Part shown: positions 25,270 to 35,400 of the stretch, piece by piece
Layout: every line of letters begins with the position of its first letter
Position numbering within the stretch: position 1 is the stretch's first letter
DNA from: CALGLS01 sp965222105
GTDB taxonomy: Bacteria > Bacteroidota > Bacteroidia > Chitinophagales > Saprospiraceae
Direction: 5' to 3'
Length of the DNA: 64,000 nt
NCBI GenBank assembly: GCA_965222105.1
Contig: CBDCTQ010000033.1
Coordinates: 62,001-126,000 of the forward strand
Position numbers and translations under genes: made by a program
Notes under the pieces: model-generated
What the model was told of the DNA's origin: nothing
What the model saw: only the letters and a program-made list of their open reading frames with translations
The model's database searches: none

Positions 25270-26937
25270 TTACTCAACAATAATTTTACAAAACTGTTGA
25301 TCCCCCTCCTGGTTGCGCAACTGTAGAAAATACATGCCGGCGTTCAACCCGGCCACATCGCACGAAGTGTGGTATTCTCCTTTCGGAACAAATCCTTCAT
25401 TTACAACGAATAGGGTCGCCCCGGTATAGTCGAGCAAGGTTATGGTCAAGTAGTCAGTATGGGGAGTGTAGAACGGGATGGTGACCTCGTCCTGGGCCGG
25501 GTTGGGGAAGGCGCGGATTTTCAACTCGGCCGGGGAGCTCGGAGCAGCAGTTGCCGTTTCCAAAGGTGCTTCGATAAAGCTGTAATAGACATCCTGCTCG
25601 CCGTTGAAAGTGGCCGACCAGGCCAGATGGGCACCCTCATCGGTGGAGATCATGTGATAATAGTCGCCGAGTTTTTGCTGATTGGGCCAACCCAGGTGGG
25701 GGTCGAATGCTTCCGAGAGCCGTTCATTGGGTGACCAGGTCAATCCACCATCGACTGAAAAAGAATAATACAACGACGAAAGGTAGGTTCCGGTATCGTC
25801 CCTGGTGTCGACCCATGTGGCATCGATCCGGCCATTGGGGGCCACACTCAAAGAGCCGAACCATTGCCAATTGGAGATGGAAGGATCGTCGTTGATGCGG
25901 ATGGCTTCCGACCAGGTCAATCCGCCGTCGGTACTCCTCGAAAACATGATGTCGGCTGGATCGCTGATGTCGTTTCGGGAAACCGTGGCCAGTAGATAAA
26001 CATTTTCATTGGTGCCTGAAGGGTCAGCAGCAACCCAGACCTGACCGAGCATCCCTCCGGGATTGGGGCCGTTGTAGAGGGCCTGTGAACCTTTGAGGTC
26101 GACGGTAATATTTTGTTCCCATTCAACTGAGGTGCCGGGATTTTTGGCCGACGATGATTTCAGCACTTTGAAGGTGTTGCTCCATCCTCCACAGGCATAC
26201 AAAGCGCCATCCGGCCCCACTGCCAGGGTGCCGCGGGTAGGATTGTTGGGCACTTCAACACAATCCTGGAAGGTTGTTCCCTGATCCACCGACCGGGTAA
26301 AAGAACCTCCCGGACAAGCCGTCCATTCCAATTTCCAAAAAGCGTAAATATGGCCATTGGAAGGCTCCGCGGTTTTATCGACGACCATCCATTGTTTGTC
26401 GCCGCCAAAGGCATAGGTTTTATCTTCCCAGGAGGAAGGATCATTGGTTTTGAAGACATCGCAATTGAAATCGCCGGTAAGGCTGTTGAAATAAAAATTG
26501 CCCTGACTATCGGTATCCAACACCGGATCGGATCGGAACACCCCTTCTTCAATAGGCCCAACAGAGGTCCATGTAGTACCATTGTTGTAACTCACGCCTA
26601 CGCCGGCCTGCCGAAAATTGCTGGCGACTGTTTCAAAATATCGCCAACCGATGACCATGCGGGCGGGGTCGGTGGGATCGATGGCGAGAGAAGGCTCGTT
26701 GGCTGCATCTCCCAAAATATTGTTGTGGGCATCGTCAACATTGACTTGAACGACTGTAAAACCAGCCTTTTGAAAAGAGTAGGCCGGAGAGGCTGTTTTC
26801 AGTCGATCGGGAACAGAAATATAGGGATCGTCGATCTTTTCTTCGCCGTAATAGGTCTTTGATGGCTTTTCTTCCTGACCATACGCAAAACTAATACTGA
26901 AAACCAGTGCAAGGATAATAAGGGTAGGAGTATTCAT
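25270..26937 (-). CDS. Secreted BNR/sialidase-like propeller protein with T9SS domain
   Basis: The 555-residue protein has a signal peptide (LIILALVFSISFAYGQ), a six-bladed BNR/sialidase-type propeller and a C-terminal T9SS sorting domain (IRAFPNPAQDEVTIPFY...QFCKIIVE). Asp-box motifs are visible as SRSTDGGLTWSE and SVDGGLTWSPN. The full set of catalytic Arg and Asp residues of a true sialidase is not evident, so it may only be a secreted propeller. It is preceded by a TACATTTG box at 26972-26979. Confidence 0.8.
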   Translation of the reverse strand: MNTPTLIILALVFSISFAYGQEEKPSKTYYGEEKIDDPYISVPDRLKTASPAYSFQKAGFTVVQVNVDDAHNNILGDAANEPSLAIDPTDPARMVIGWRYFETVASNFRQAGVGVSYNNGTTWTSVGPIEEGVFRSDPVLDTDSQGNFYFNSLTGDFNCDVFKTNDPSSWEDKTYAFGGDKQWMVVDKTAEPSNGHIYAFWKLEWTACPGGSFTRSVDQGTTFQDCVEVPNNPTRGTLAVGPDGALYACGGWSNTFKVLKSSSAKNPGTSVEWEQNITVDLKGSQALYNGPNPGGMLGQVWVAADPSGTNENVYLLATVSRNDISDPADIMFSRSTDGGLTWSEAIRINDDPSISNWQWFGSLSVAPNGRIDATWVDTRDDTGTYLSSLYYSFSVDGGLTWSPNERLSEAFDPHLGWPNQQKLGDYYHMISTDEGAHLAWSATFNGEQDVYYSFIEAPLETATAAPSSPAELKIRAFPNPAQDEVTIPFYTPHTDYLTITLLDYTGATLFVVNEGFVPKGEYHTSCDVAGLNAGMYFLQLRNQEGDQQFCKIIVE

Positions 26938-26971
26938 AAGCTGTTTTTTGTTTCGGAAAAATTGTTCCTAA

Positions 26972-26979
26972 CAAATGTA
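26972..26979 (-). promoter_or_regulatory. TAnnTTTG -7 box for the BNR protein gene
   Basis: The minus strand reads TACATTTG, an exact match to the consensus, 35 bp before the ATG at 26937. Confidence 0.5.
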
Positions 26980-27138
26980 GGCATTTATGGTTGAAAATGA
27001 AAAGATCGGCTGAAGAGCCTTTGTTTTAAACCAATGCCAAGAAAATTGCTCTCTGGATGTTGAAAACAGTATATTATCTACTACCTTTAGCCATATCGGA
27101 GAAAACTCCCCTGACTATTGACAAAAATTTGCATTGAA

Positions 27139-27888
27139 ATGCCCAACGACAAATTTTTCAAAAAGGTATCCGACCTGATCGCTAAAGGAAAAGTAACAGA
27201 GGCCATCCAAACGATGGAAGGGGCCAACCCTCCAACTGATATCGCCAACCAACTGGTGCTTCTCAAAGGCAGGTGGACTAAAAACGAGACGGATCAGAGA
27301 ATGGGTGTCCTCTCCAGAGAGAGCTACGGCTTGGAAAGAAATAAGATCGTCAACGCCTTGTTGGCAACTGCGAGAGAGATCGAACCTCCTGTCGAAAACA
27401 GAAATCCACTCCTGCCTGCTTCACCTCCACCTTCACCACCTCATTCAATAGAATCACTGTCCAATATCGTAAACCTGTTCTGGATGTACGACGAGTCGGC
27501 CGAAGACTCTGCCCAGGGCCTGAAAAACTTTTTCAAGGTAATGGAACGAAATGGCGAGATCGACATCTTCGACATGGTCAGGGACGTGTCGGGCGATCGC
27601 GAAGCCATCATCGCCCAAAAGTTGAATGCTGCCCATCTTGTGATATGCATTGTTACGCCGCTGTTTGTTGTCAACACCCTTGAACGTGCGGAGCATGCCC
27701 GGCGTGATTTGAACAAACCGGTCGTGCCCATACTGATGGAAGAAGTTAGCCTGGAGGGAACGTTGCTCGAAGGGTTGGTATCGCTTCCGCGAAATCCGAA
27801 ATACGCCACTCAGTTTTCCTCTCCGAGTGCGGCCTATCTGAATATTTTTCAGGACATTAAAAATACCATTCACGAGCTGAAAAAATAG
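27139..27888 (+). CDS. EAD11-TIR-like two-domain protein, candidate conflict/immunity effector
   Basis: Residues 1-80 fit effector-associated domain 11 (EAD11): a helical domain with VSDLIAKGKVTEAIQTM, NQLVLLKGRWTKNETDQRMG and the L-S-x-E-x-Y turn (VLSRESYGLERNKI). A Pro-rich linker (PASPPPSPPHS) follows. Residues about 108-249 look TIR-like: NLFWMYDESAEDSAQGL, LNAAHLVICIVTPLFV, KPVVPILMEE and a closing helix. EAD domains act as adaptors that recruit effectors in bacterial conflict systems. TIR domains often cleave NAD+; a Glu in the expected region (TLERAEHARR) is a candidate but is not certain. It stands alone, with no matching EAD11 partner nearby. ATG at 27139 was preferred to a TTG 21 bp upstream. 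Confidence 0.68.
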   Translation: MPNDKFFKKVSDLIAKGKVTEAIQTMEGANPPTDIANQLVLLKGRWTKNETDQRMGVLSRESYGLERNKIVNALLATAREIEPPVENRNPLLPASPPPSPPHSIESLSNIVNLFWMYDESAEDSAQGLKNFFKVMERNGEIDIFDMVRDVSGDREAIIAQKLNAAHLVICIVTPLFVVNTLERAEHARRDLNKPVVPILMEEVSLEGTLLEGLVSLPRNPKYATQFSSPSAAYLNIFQDIKNTIHELKK

Positions 27889-27930
27889 CGTTGATCATAG
27901 CTGTGCTTGCTTCAAACGTCAGCTTCAATA

Positions 27931-28944
27931 TTAGCTCTTACCTTCCTGTTGCACAATGTCCAACGCTACATCAATAATCATATCTTCCTGGCCGCCCACC
28001 ATTTTGCGTCGGCCGAGCTCTTCGAGGATGGCCCTCGACTCCAGACCGTATTTTTGGGCTGCCCGTTCGGAGTGGAGCAGAAAACTGGAGTAGACGCCGG
28101 CATAACCCAGCGACAGCGTTTCGCGGTCGACTCGTACCGGGCGCGTTTGGAGGGGGCGGATGAGGTCGTCGGCGGCATCCATGAGTTGATAGAGGTCGGC
28201 GTTGTGCGGGAGGTTCATTTTGTTGAGGACGGCGACCAGTACTTCGAGGGGGCAGTTGCCGGCACCGGCGCCCATGCCTGCCAGGGAGGCGTCGAGCCGG
28301 TTGGCACCGTGTTGGAGGGCGACGATGGTGTTGGCTACGCCCAGGGAGAGGTTGTGGTGGCAGTGGATGCCGATCTGGGTGGCATCGTTGAGCACATCGC
28401 GGAAAGCCTTGATGCGGTCGGCCACTCCATCCATGAGGAGGGCACCTGCCGAGTCGGTGACGTAAACGCAGTCGGCCCCGTAAGATTCCATCAGCTTGGC
28501 TTGTTGGGCGAGGGGGATGGGGTCGTTCATGTGGGCCATCATCAGGAAGCCGCCCACGTCCATCCCCATTTTTTTGGCAGCTTCGATGTGTTGTTGAGCA
28601 ATATCGGCCTCCGTACAGTGGGTTGCGATGCGCACCGACTCCACACCCAGGTCACTGGCTTTTTTCAGATCGTCGATGGTGCCGATGCCGGGGAGCAGGA
28701 GGGTGGTGAGGCGGGCGTGTTGGAGTTGGTCGGAGATGCCTTCGAGCCACTCCCAGTCGGTCTTGGCGCCGAAGCCGTAGTTGAAGCTGCCGCCTGCCAG
28801 CCCATCGCCGTGGGCAATTTCTATGGCGTCCACTTTGGCTTTGTCGAGGGCCAGGGCGATCTGTTGGATCTGCTCTGTGGAATATTGGTGGCGGATGGCG
28901 TGCATGCCGTCACGGAGGGTTACGTCTTGTAAATATATTGTCAT
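27931..28944 (-). CDS. mhpE: 4-hydroxy-2-oxovalerate aldolase
   Basis: This enzyme splits 4-hydroxy-2-oxovalerate into pyruvate and acetaldehyde at the end of meta-cleavage pathways. The 337-residue HMGL-like barrel starts IYLQDVTLRDGMHAIRHQ and has HCHHNLSLGVANT (metal site) and LAGMGAGAGNCPLEV, all typical of the DmpG/MhpE family. It follows mhpF on the same strand with 4 bp between, matching the known channelling complex of the two proteins. The hydratase, decarboxylase and ring-cleavage genes are not in the window. Confidence 0.93.
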   Translation of the reverse strand: MTIYLQDVTLRDGMHAIRHQYSTEQIQQIALALDKAKVDAIEIAHGDGLAGGSFNYGFGAKTDWEWLEGISDQLQHARLTTLLLPGIGTIDDLKKASDLGVESVRIATHCTEADIAQQHIEAAKKMGMDVGGFLMMAHMNDPIPLAQQAKLMESYGADCVYVTDSAGALLMDGVADRIKAFRDVLNDATQIGIHCHHNLSLGVANTIVALQHGANRLDASLAGMGAGAGNCPLEVLVAVLNKMNLPHNADLYQLMDAADDLIRPLQTRPVRVDRETLSLGYAGVYSSFLLHSERAAQKYGLESRAILEELGRRKMVGGQEDMIIDVALDIVQQEGKS

Positions 28945-28948
28945 TGAA

Positions 28949-29869
28949 TTAATAATTAATCAATTTTTCCCCCGTCGCCAAAGCTGCCGAGGTCATAATG
29001 TCCAGGTTGCCCGCATATTCGGGCAGGTAGTGGCCGGCTCCGCGTACCTGGAGAAGAATGGTCGTTTTGAGGCCGTGGCGCCAGCCCAGCCCCTCTATGA
29101 AAACGGGGTGGTCGGCGGAGATGTCGTCAAACTGTACTTCCTGATGGAGGGAGTAGCCCGGCACGTATTTTTGTACTTCGGTCACCATTTCGTGTACACT
29201 TTGTTGGATGGCACTGCGGTCGGCAGATTCACTTAGCGTGAAAATGGTGTCGCGCATTACGAGTGGCGGCTCTGCGGGGTTGAGGACGATGATGGCTTTG
29301 CCGCGGTCGGCGCCACCAACTTTTTCGATGGCGCGGGCGGTGGTTTCTGTAAATTCGTCGATGTTGGCGCGGGTGCCCGGCCCGGCCGATTTGCTGGCTA
29401 TGGAGGCTACGATCTCGCCGTAATGTACTTTGGCCACTCTTGACACAGCCGCTACCATGGGTATGGTCGCTTGTCCGCCGCAGGTGACCATATTTACGTT
29501 TTGGACGTCGATGGTGTCGTCGAAATTGACGGGTGGTACCAGGTAGGGGCCGATGGCGGCAGGGGTGAGGTCGATGATTCGTTTGTCGGGAAAGGGTTTG
29601 ATGGATTCGTAGTTGTGATGGTGGGCCTTGGCGGAAGTGGCGTCGAAGATGATCTTAATGTCGGGCCATTCGGGCATAGCCATCAGTCCCTGGATGCCTT
29701 CGTGGGTGGTTTTGACGCCGAGGCGGCGCGCCCTCGCCAGCCCATCCGATTGGGGATCGATGCCCACCAGCGCAGCCATTTCCAACCGGTCGGAGGTGCG
29801 TAGTATTTTGATCATCAGGTCGGTTCCAATGTTGCCCGAACCAATAATAGCGACGTTTACTTTTTTCAT
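28949..29869 (-). CDS. mhpF: Acetaldehyde dehydrogenase (acylating)
   Basis: It oxidises the acetaldehyde passed from MhpE to acetyl-CoA with NAD+ and CoA. The 306-residue protein begins VNVAIIGSGNIGTDLMIK (NAD-binding) and has the catalytic Cys in VTCGGQATIPMV, then SAGPGTRANIDEFTETTA. Both the length and the motif order match DmpF/MhpF. It is the first gene of the mhpF-mhpE pair and is divergent from the MBL-fold gene at 30156. Confidence 0.94.
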   Translation of the reverse strand: MKKVNVAIIGSGNIGTDLMIKILRTSDRLEMAALVGIDPQSDGLARARRLGVKTTHEGIQGLMAMPEWPDIKIIFDATSAKAHHHNYESIKPFPDKRIIDLTPAAIGPYLVPPVNFDDTIDVQNVNMVTCGGQATIPMVAAVSRVAKVHYGEIVASIASKSAGPGTRANIDEFTETTARAIEKVGGADRGKAIIVLNPAEPPLVMRDTIFTLSESADRSAIQQSVHEMVTEVQKYVPGYSLHQEVQFDDISADHPVFIEGLGWRHGLKTTILLQVRGAGHYLPEYAGNLDIMTSAALATGEKLINY

Positions 29870-30155
29870 GTGAAATGGGATGTTTATTCTTATTTACATA
29901 GTTTTGTAGAAACGAACTGCTTTTGCCGAAAAGGCTATATCAATCAGCAATTCTCAATTTAGCTTTATATAATTTGCTAATTTGCTAATGATTGATGTGC
30001 TGATGCCCTTCTAACGGGCAATTCATTAGGCAAATTTTCAACGCAGCACTTTTGTGGTTTTCAAATTGAGAGTTAGTGTTTAACAATAAAATTACAATTA
30101 AGGTTTTTGCCTTTCGGGAAATATGTTTATTTTGTGAAAACCAAAAAGATAGCGC

Positions 30156-31106
30156 ATGTCCAAAAAATTTGCATCCCGCGACGACCTCGAAGATAAATCC
30201 ATTTCCTTTGTCGAGTTGGCCTCTGGAGCGTATGCGTACACGGCGCAGGGCGATCCCAACAGCGGCGTCATCGTAGGAGACGAAGCCGTCATGGTGGTGG
30301 AGGCTCAGGCCACTCCGCGGATGGCGGCCGACGTGGTGGCAAAGGTACGATCTGTTACCAAAAAACCCATAAAATATCTGGTGTTGACGCATTACCACGC
30401 CGTGCGGGTGCTGGGGGCGAGTGGGTATAACGCTCAGGAGATCGTGGCCACTGAGAAAACGAGGGAGATGATCGCCGAGCGCGGCCAACAGGATTGGGAC
30501 TCGGAGTTTGAGCGGTTTCCGCGCCTGTTCAAGGGCCATGAAAGTATCCCCGGGCTCACCTGGCCGACAATCACCTTTGCGGAAAAAATGAGTATCGACC
30601 TGGGCAACAGAAGGGTGGAGGTACTCCACCCCGGAGAAGGACATACTAGGGGCGATGCCGTGGTGTGGCTTCCCGACGAGGAGATATTGTTTGCCGGCGA
30701 CCTGGTAGAGTACGGCGCCACGCCCTACTGCGGCGATGCGCAATTGAAAAAGTGGCCGACAACACTGCAAATACTGAGCGATATGCAGCCAAAATCATTG
30801 GTGCCGGGTAGGGGAGAGGCGTTGCAGGACGAGGTGGCCTGCCAGCGGGCGATACTGGGTACGCGACGATACGTAAATATGTTGTTGGATGAAGCAGTGG
30901 TGAGCGTGGCCCGGGGCGAATCGTTGGGGGAGTGCTACCGGAGGGTGATGGAGAAGATGCGACCACTATTCGGTCATTGGGTGATCTTTGACCACTGTAT
31001 GTGCTTCAATGTGACGCGGGCATATGAGGAGGCGTCGGGGATGACGCATCCGCAAATATGGACGAAGGAGCGGGACCTGGAGATGTGGGAGCGGCTTGAG
31101 GGTTAG
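30156..31106 (+). CDS. MBL-fold hydrolase with altered second metal site
   Basis: The 316-residue metallo-beta-lactamase-fold protein has H79-Y-H81-A-V83-R84, H163 (GEGHTRGD) and D182 (FAGDLVE). The usual H-x-H-x-D-H motif is changed at the D-H pair to V-R, so the first zinc site may be intact but the second is probably lost or altered. Similar proteins occur beside aromatic-ring degradation genes, which agrees with the divergent mhpFE genes 287 bp away. The substrate is unknown. Everything from 30548 to the stop is repeated at 40786-41344. Confidence 0.8.
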   Translation: MSKKFASRDDLEDKSISFVELASGAYAYTAQGDPNSGVIVGDEAVMVVEAQATPRMAADVVAKVRSVTKKPIKYLVLTHYHAVRVLGASGYNAQEIVATEKTREMIAERGQQDWDSEFERFPRLFKGHESIPGLTWPTITFAEKMSIDLGNRRVEVLHPGEGHTRGDAVVWLPDEEILFAGDLVEYGATPYCGDAQLKKWPTTLQILSDMQPKSLVPGRGEALQDEVACQRAILGTRRYVNMLLDEAVVSVARGESLGECYRRVMEKMRPLFGHWVIFDHCMCFNVTRAYEEASGMTHPQIWTKERDLEMWERLEG

Positions 31107-31108
31107 GT
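30548..31108 (+). repeat. 559-bp direct repeat, left copy (in the MBL gene)
   Basis: From CCCCGGGCTCACC to the stop codon, this segment matches 40786-41344 base for base as far as I could compare by eye. After the stop the copies stay related for a few dozen bases with a gap of about 13 bp. The start-to-start distance is 10,238 bp. Confidence 0.9.
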
Positions 31109-31145
31109 TTTACGTTCAAGTGTTAAGTTCAGGAATCAAGATCAA

Positions 31146-31214
31146 AATGTCGCGCGCCGAGCCAAATTGAGCATTGATTGAGATATGTGCTTATTATGTG
31201 ACTATCCAGCAGTT
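31146..31214 (+). repeat. Dispersed repeat, copy 1 (inverted partner at 61575)
   Basis: About 69 bp ending in AGATATGTGCTTATTATG and CAGCAGTT match the reverse complement of 61575-61641 with only scattered differences. Both copies lie just after the stop codon of an unrelated gene. It leads directly into the hairpin-rich element. Confidence 0.75.
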
Positions 31215-31230
31215 AATCAATGTTCTGCTA

Positions 31231-31378
31231 GCTACCAGTTTTAGTGGTATGCTGGTATTGGTTCCGGCCTCTGGCCGGTATGACTTAAATCGGCGGGTAA
31301 AGTCCGGAACCTTTGCCCGTGTAACAGCAAAGGGTGAAGGAGTGTGCCCTACACCCCACGGCTGTTAACGAGCAGTGG
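31231..31378. repeat. Hairpin-rich element, copy A
   Basis: This segment shares a block of about 150 bp with 52138-52287, clearest in CAAAGGGTGAAGGAGTGTGC, CCTACACCCCACG and GTTAACGA. Hairpins include TACCA/TGGTA (31233-31249) and CCGGCC-TCT-GGCCGG (31264-31278), and GGTTCCGG can pair with CCGGAACC across the middle. On the minus strand both copies also keep a short open frame (WGVGHTPSPF here), so a decayed coding origin is possible. Confidence 0.6.
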
Positions 31379-31688
31379 ATCGATTGGAAATTGTAATTAT
31401 CAGATGAACAATAAAAGCCAGTCGCCGCACCGTTTCGTTGTATTGTGCAGAAACGGTGATGGACTGGAAAAGTAAGAAGACAAAAAGAAGTAAAGTTTGT
31501 GAAGTTGAAAGTTCCGAGACATTTTTTGAGAGCGGTGTGGTTTTTTTTTTGTTCATTGTTTTTAGTAGTTTTGAGTCTGAACAAGAATTTGCAGACTGGC
31601 TGGACGGTAGTCATCTTATAAGATTATAAGAGAGCGCGGCGGCCACCCCTGGGAACTAAAACGGGGCGGTAACACCACCCATATCGGC

Positions 31689-32036
31689 ATGCGGGTGCAA
31701 CGACCCTCTTATGCACGCAAAGAAGGTTTTGTGGTCGAACTATACGGTCATGCGACTATTCTCCTGGCCGAAACGGTTAAAATGTTTTTGGCCCTTCACA
31801 ATGCCGGATTGCCGATTACTATTGTTGAACCCGATAGTGTCAAAATAAGGCTTTTGGGACAGGACAACTACGGTGTCATTCCCAATTACCAATCGCCCAT
31901 TTATGCCGACCAACATTTCGACCCGGAAGAAGATGTGCATAGTGTGATCTACTTTTCCGAACTGGGACGATATAAAAAACGATTGTTGCCTTTCATCCGC
32001 TGGGAGGCTTTGCCGCTGTTGAGGTTGAGGGGATGA
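31689..32036 (+). CDS. Unrecognised open frame, possibly a gene fragment
   Basis: The frame encodes about 115 residues (VVELYGHATILLAETVKMFL, then AGLPITIVEPDSVKIRLLG) with natural-looking composition. In-frame sequence continues about 27 codons upstream of the first ATG without another start. I recognise no family. It ends 19 bp before a clear histidine-kinase remnant, so it may itself be a fragment left by rearrangement. Confidence 0.4.
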   Translation: MRVQRPSYARKEGFVVELYGHATILLAETVKMFLALHNAGLPITIVEPDSVKIRLLGQDNYGVIPNYQSPIYADQHFDPEEDVHSVIYFSELGRYKKRLLPFIRWEALPLLRLRG

Positions 32037-32055
32037 GAACCAACCGCCTATCGAA

Positions 32056-32313
32056 ATGGAGCAGTGCTTTAATCTTGCTGGCTATATCGCCATCAACCTG
32101 GAAGCTAGGACTTTTACCATCACCAATTCCGGCAAGGCATTAAAAGAATCGCCCGACAATTTGTTTAAACGTTTTAAAAGAAGCACCGACATAGAGGAAA
32201 GTCTCGGGTTGGGGCTATCCATCGTAAAGCGTATTTGTGAACAATCAGGCTTGGGTATAAGCTATTTGCAGGAAGGAGGAGAACATCGTTTGAGCATACT
32301 ACGGCGTTCTTAG
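32056..32313 (+). pseudogene. Histidine kinase, C-terminal ATPase tail only
   Basis: The frame encodes ITNSGKALKESPDNLFKRF followed by RSTDIEESLGLGLSIVKRIC, the G1-to-G2 part of a HATPase_c domain (N-x-G-x-P...GLGLSI). The sensor, dimerisation domain and N-box are missing. At 85 residues it cannot work as a kinase. A response regulator partner is not present nearby. Confidence 0.75.
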
Positions 32314-32425
32314 TTTTATTATATTGAGGTTTGAAATTAATCGCAAATTTCGTTTTTTTTTTTTGCTATTTTAGCATCTAATTGATTGATTTTAAGAGTG
32401 TGTCGACTTTTATAAAAATATAAAA

Positions 32426-35400
32426 ATGAAAAACATAAATCTTCTTTTTCTTGTCTTGAATATTATTTGCGGCAACCACTTAGCTTTTGCGCAAATTTCT
32501 GTTCCTTATACCAACTGCTTCGATGCACCGGAAGATTCACTGGGTTGGTCGCATTATGCGCTCAATGGAAATGATGATTGGGAACTTGGCGTTCCGGATG
32601 GATTCAATTTAGACGAACCTCTTTCTGAGCCAAATGTTTGGGCGACCAATTTAGATGGAGAGTTATCTGCTGAGTCCATAATGGTATTAGAATCTCCGGG
32701 TTTTGATTTATCTGATACCAATACCGTTTTCAGATTGGGTTTTGCACATCAATACAACACCTACCACTATAATGGAGGAAACATAGATTATTCATTAGAT
32801 AATGGCCAAACCTGGATGCTATTAAATGGGACAGATCAGGAAAAGAACCAATGGTACACAAACAATTCTTGCAATGCCCTTGGAGGGGAACCTGCATGGT
32901 CTGGAAATTATTCTTCTTTGTTCAAGTTCTCCTATCACAGTCTTGGATTTTTAGGAGGAGAATCCAATGTAAAATTCCGATTTAAATTCGGCTCCAGTAA
33001 TAACCCCAGAGAAGGTTGGGCCTTAGATTGTTTTAGTATTGTGGAAAACAGCCCAAATGTATATGGCGTGCAGGTAAGCCCTGTTCATGCTACTAAAACA
33101 TGCGATGACATCACCCTGGAAACAACCTTGATTTATAGTGCTGTTTTAACACCTTCCTTTTTTAATACTGTTCACTATTATTGGTCTGTTGACGACATAT
33201 TTGATCCCTCCGATGTGTTTATTGATACTAAGTCAGGTCTTGTTTTTGGTTCTGGCGGGTGGGATTTAGCTATAGAGTTACCTCCAAACTTGTATGCAGA
33301 TACTTACTATGTTTTTTTTCAAATGGATGCAAATAATGTATTAGAGGAAAGCGATGAGACAGATAACTTGGGGACAGCTATTGTTATCATTGACTCTATT
33401 TATAGTACGCCATATATCGAACACTTTGACAATGGCAATCATTTATGGAAATCAAAAGCTCATAAAAATTGGAATCGGACACCCGGTAATGTACAAAAGT
33501 TCGAAGGAACACACTCTGGCAGTATGGTCTGGAGTATTATTGATCCTGTTGATCACTATGAAAATTATATTGAAAGTCCGTATATTGATGTAAGTGGTTC
33601 TGAGCCAATTGTCGTTTCATTCTGGTATCGATCTACGCACGACTTAGGGTTATTGGGACCAGATAAGCCCATCAAATATAGGGTTGATTGTAATGACATC
33701 TATACCCACGATGCTTTTAGCTTACCACGAGCGCGGGACAATGAGTGGGATTTTTGTGTTTTCTTTTTGCCAGAACATGCAGATACAAGTGACCATATTC
33801 GACTGCAGATTTACAATGGGTATACTTCTGGTTGTTGTTATTATGGATATAATATGGTAGTGGACGATGTGTATGCCGGCCCTGCGAAACCAGACCTTAG
33901 CATAGAAAGAGATAAGGAAAATTATTTTGTTTCCAACACTAGTAATACAGCGACGTTAAACTATTTTTTAAATAATTCCGGGTTGAAGGAGTCACCTGTT
34001 TCAAATACTGCTTTTTATTGGTCATTAGATTCCATTTTTGATTCAGGAGATGTATTGTTAGGGACGAAGGAGGAATTGGCCATGACAGATACCCAGCGGG
34101 TGTGGACAAATTTTGTGTACACTAAGCCAACTTTGAATGTGGGGCGCTATTATATTTTCTATCAGCTTGACGTCGATAATGCTGTTGATGAAATGAGGGA
34201 ATACAATAATGAGGGCTATTTTGTTCTTTATCAGCAAGCCCCGTTTGCTGTTCCCTATTTTAATGATTTTGAAACGCAAATTGATGGTTGGAGGCATAAC
34301 GCCTCCCTTGGTAAAGACGAATGGATGTGGTCAGAACCAAACGGGGAGGTATTAAACGAAGCTTTTTCTGGCGAAAAAGGATGGATTACGGCAGATACCG
34401 GGCAAATCGCTCGTTTGAGCCGGATGCATTTGTACAGCCCTGTTTTTGATCTATCTTCATCTACCAATCCCGTGTTGGAATTTGATATGAAGTTAGATAG
34501 AGTAGGCTATACTAATTTTGCAGCTTATGTCAATATGTCTTACTCTATAGATGGAGGCGCTACCTGGACTGTTTTAGATACGGCCAGCCAATCTTTCAAT
34601 TTATGGCTATTCCACATGGAGTATAGAGATTGGGATGCACAAGACGAATTAAAGAGAACCGGAAGTAGCGATCTTTTTTACAAGGATTATGAATATTTTT
34701 TTCCAGGATATAAATATTATAATGGAAGAGACATTGATCGAAATACAAGGTTCATTTTAGACATTTCATTTTTAGTGGGACTACCTGATGTACAATTCCG
34801 ATATAACATGAGTACGGAGAAGATGGAGAGTAATTTTGGCACAGTGCAAGAATTTCCAAACGAGGGTGCTTTTATTGACAACTTTAGCATAAAAGAGGCA
34901 TGGGTAGATTTGCGGGTCAATGACAAAAAATCCCTGATGATAAGCCCATTGGCTGAAGAAATTAAATTCTTTATGCAAATTAAAAACCAGGGCAATTATA
35001 TCTCAAATCCGGGAAACACCAACTTCTATCTTTCATCCGATACTTTATTAGATGCTTCTGATTTTTTGCTGGGCTCAGAAGGAATTCCTGGCATCAGGCC
35101 TGATTTGAAACAATATGTAAATCTTCAATATGAAGGACCAACGAATTTACTGGATTTCGCTTACCTTATCTACGAATTAGATTCCAACAATACTACTACA
35201 GAATCAAATGAGACGAACAATATAGGCTATTGGCCTTTGGGTTTGGGTGGTGTAACCAACTATCCCTACCTGGAAAACTTTAATGATACGATCGTAGATG
35301 GTTGGAATTATTATGTTCTTCATTATAGTACCGGAGACTATATTAAGAACAGTTTTAGATTTAGGAATATGCGGGTAGCAGGAGAAAATGATTATGAGTT

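Larger units (their letters stand above)
31107..32425. other. Non-coding and remnant-rich gap, left part of the accessory block
   Basis: The gap contains a dispersed repeat (31146-31214), a hairpin-rich element (31231-31378), an unrecognised open frame (31689-32036) and a histidine-kinase tail (32056-32313). From about 31380 to 31610 no gene or repeat is supported. The density of broken pieces suggests a rearrangement hot spot. Confidence 0.6.

Noticed and set aside
25270..26937. Calling the BNR protein a true sialidase
   Set aside because: Asp boxes are present, but the catalytic Arg triad and Tyr/Glu could not be located with confidence.
27907..28932. A 341-codon plus-strand frame opposite mhpE
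   Set aside because: It mirrors the codons of a clear mhpE gene in GC-rich DNA; its composition (long Gly/Val/Glu runs) is that of an antisense shadow.
30646..30966. A Pro/Ser/Arg-rich minus-strand frame in the MBL gene (also in its copy)
   Set aside because: Antisense shadow that is duplicated only because the MBL sequence is duplicated.
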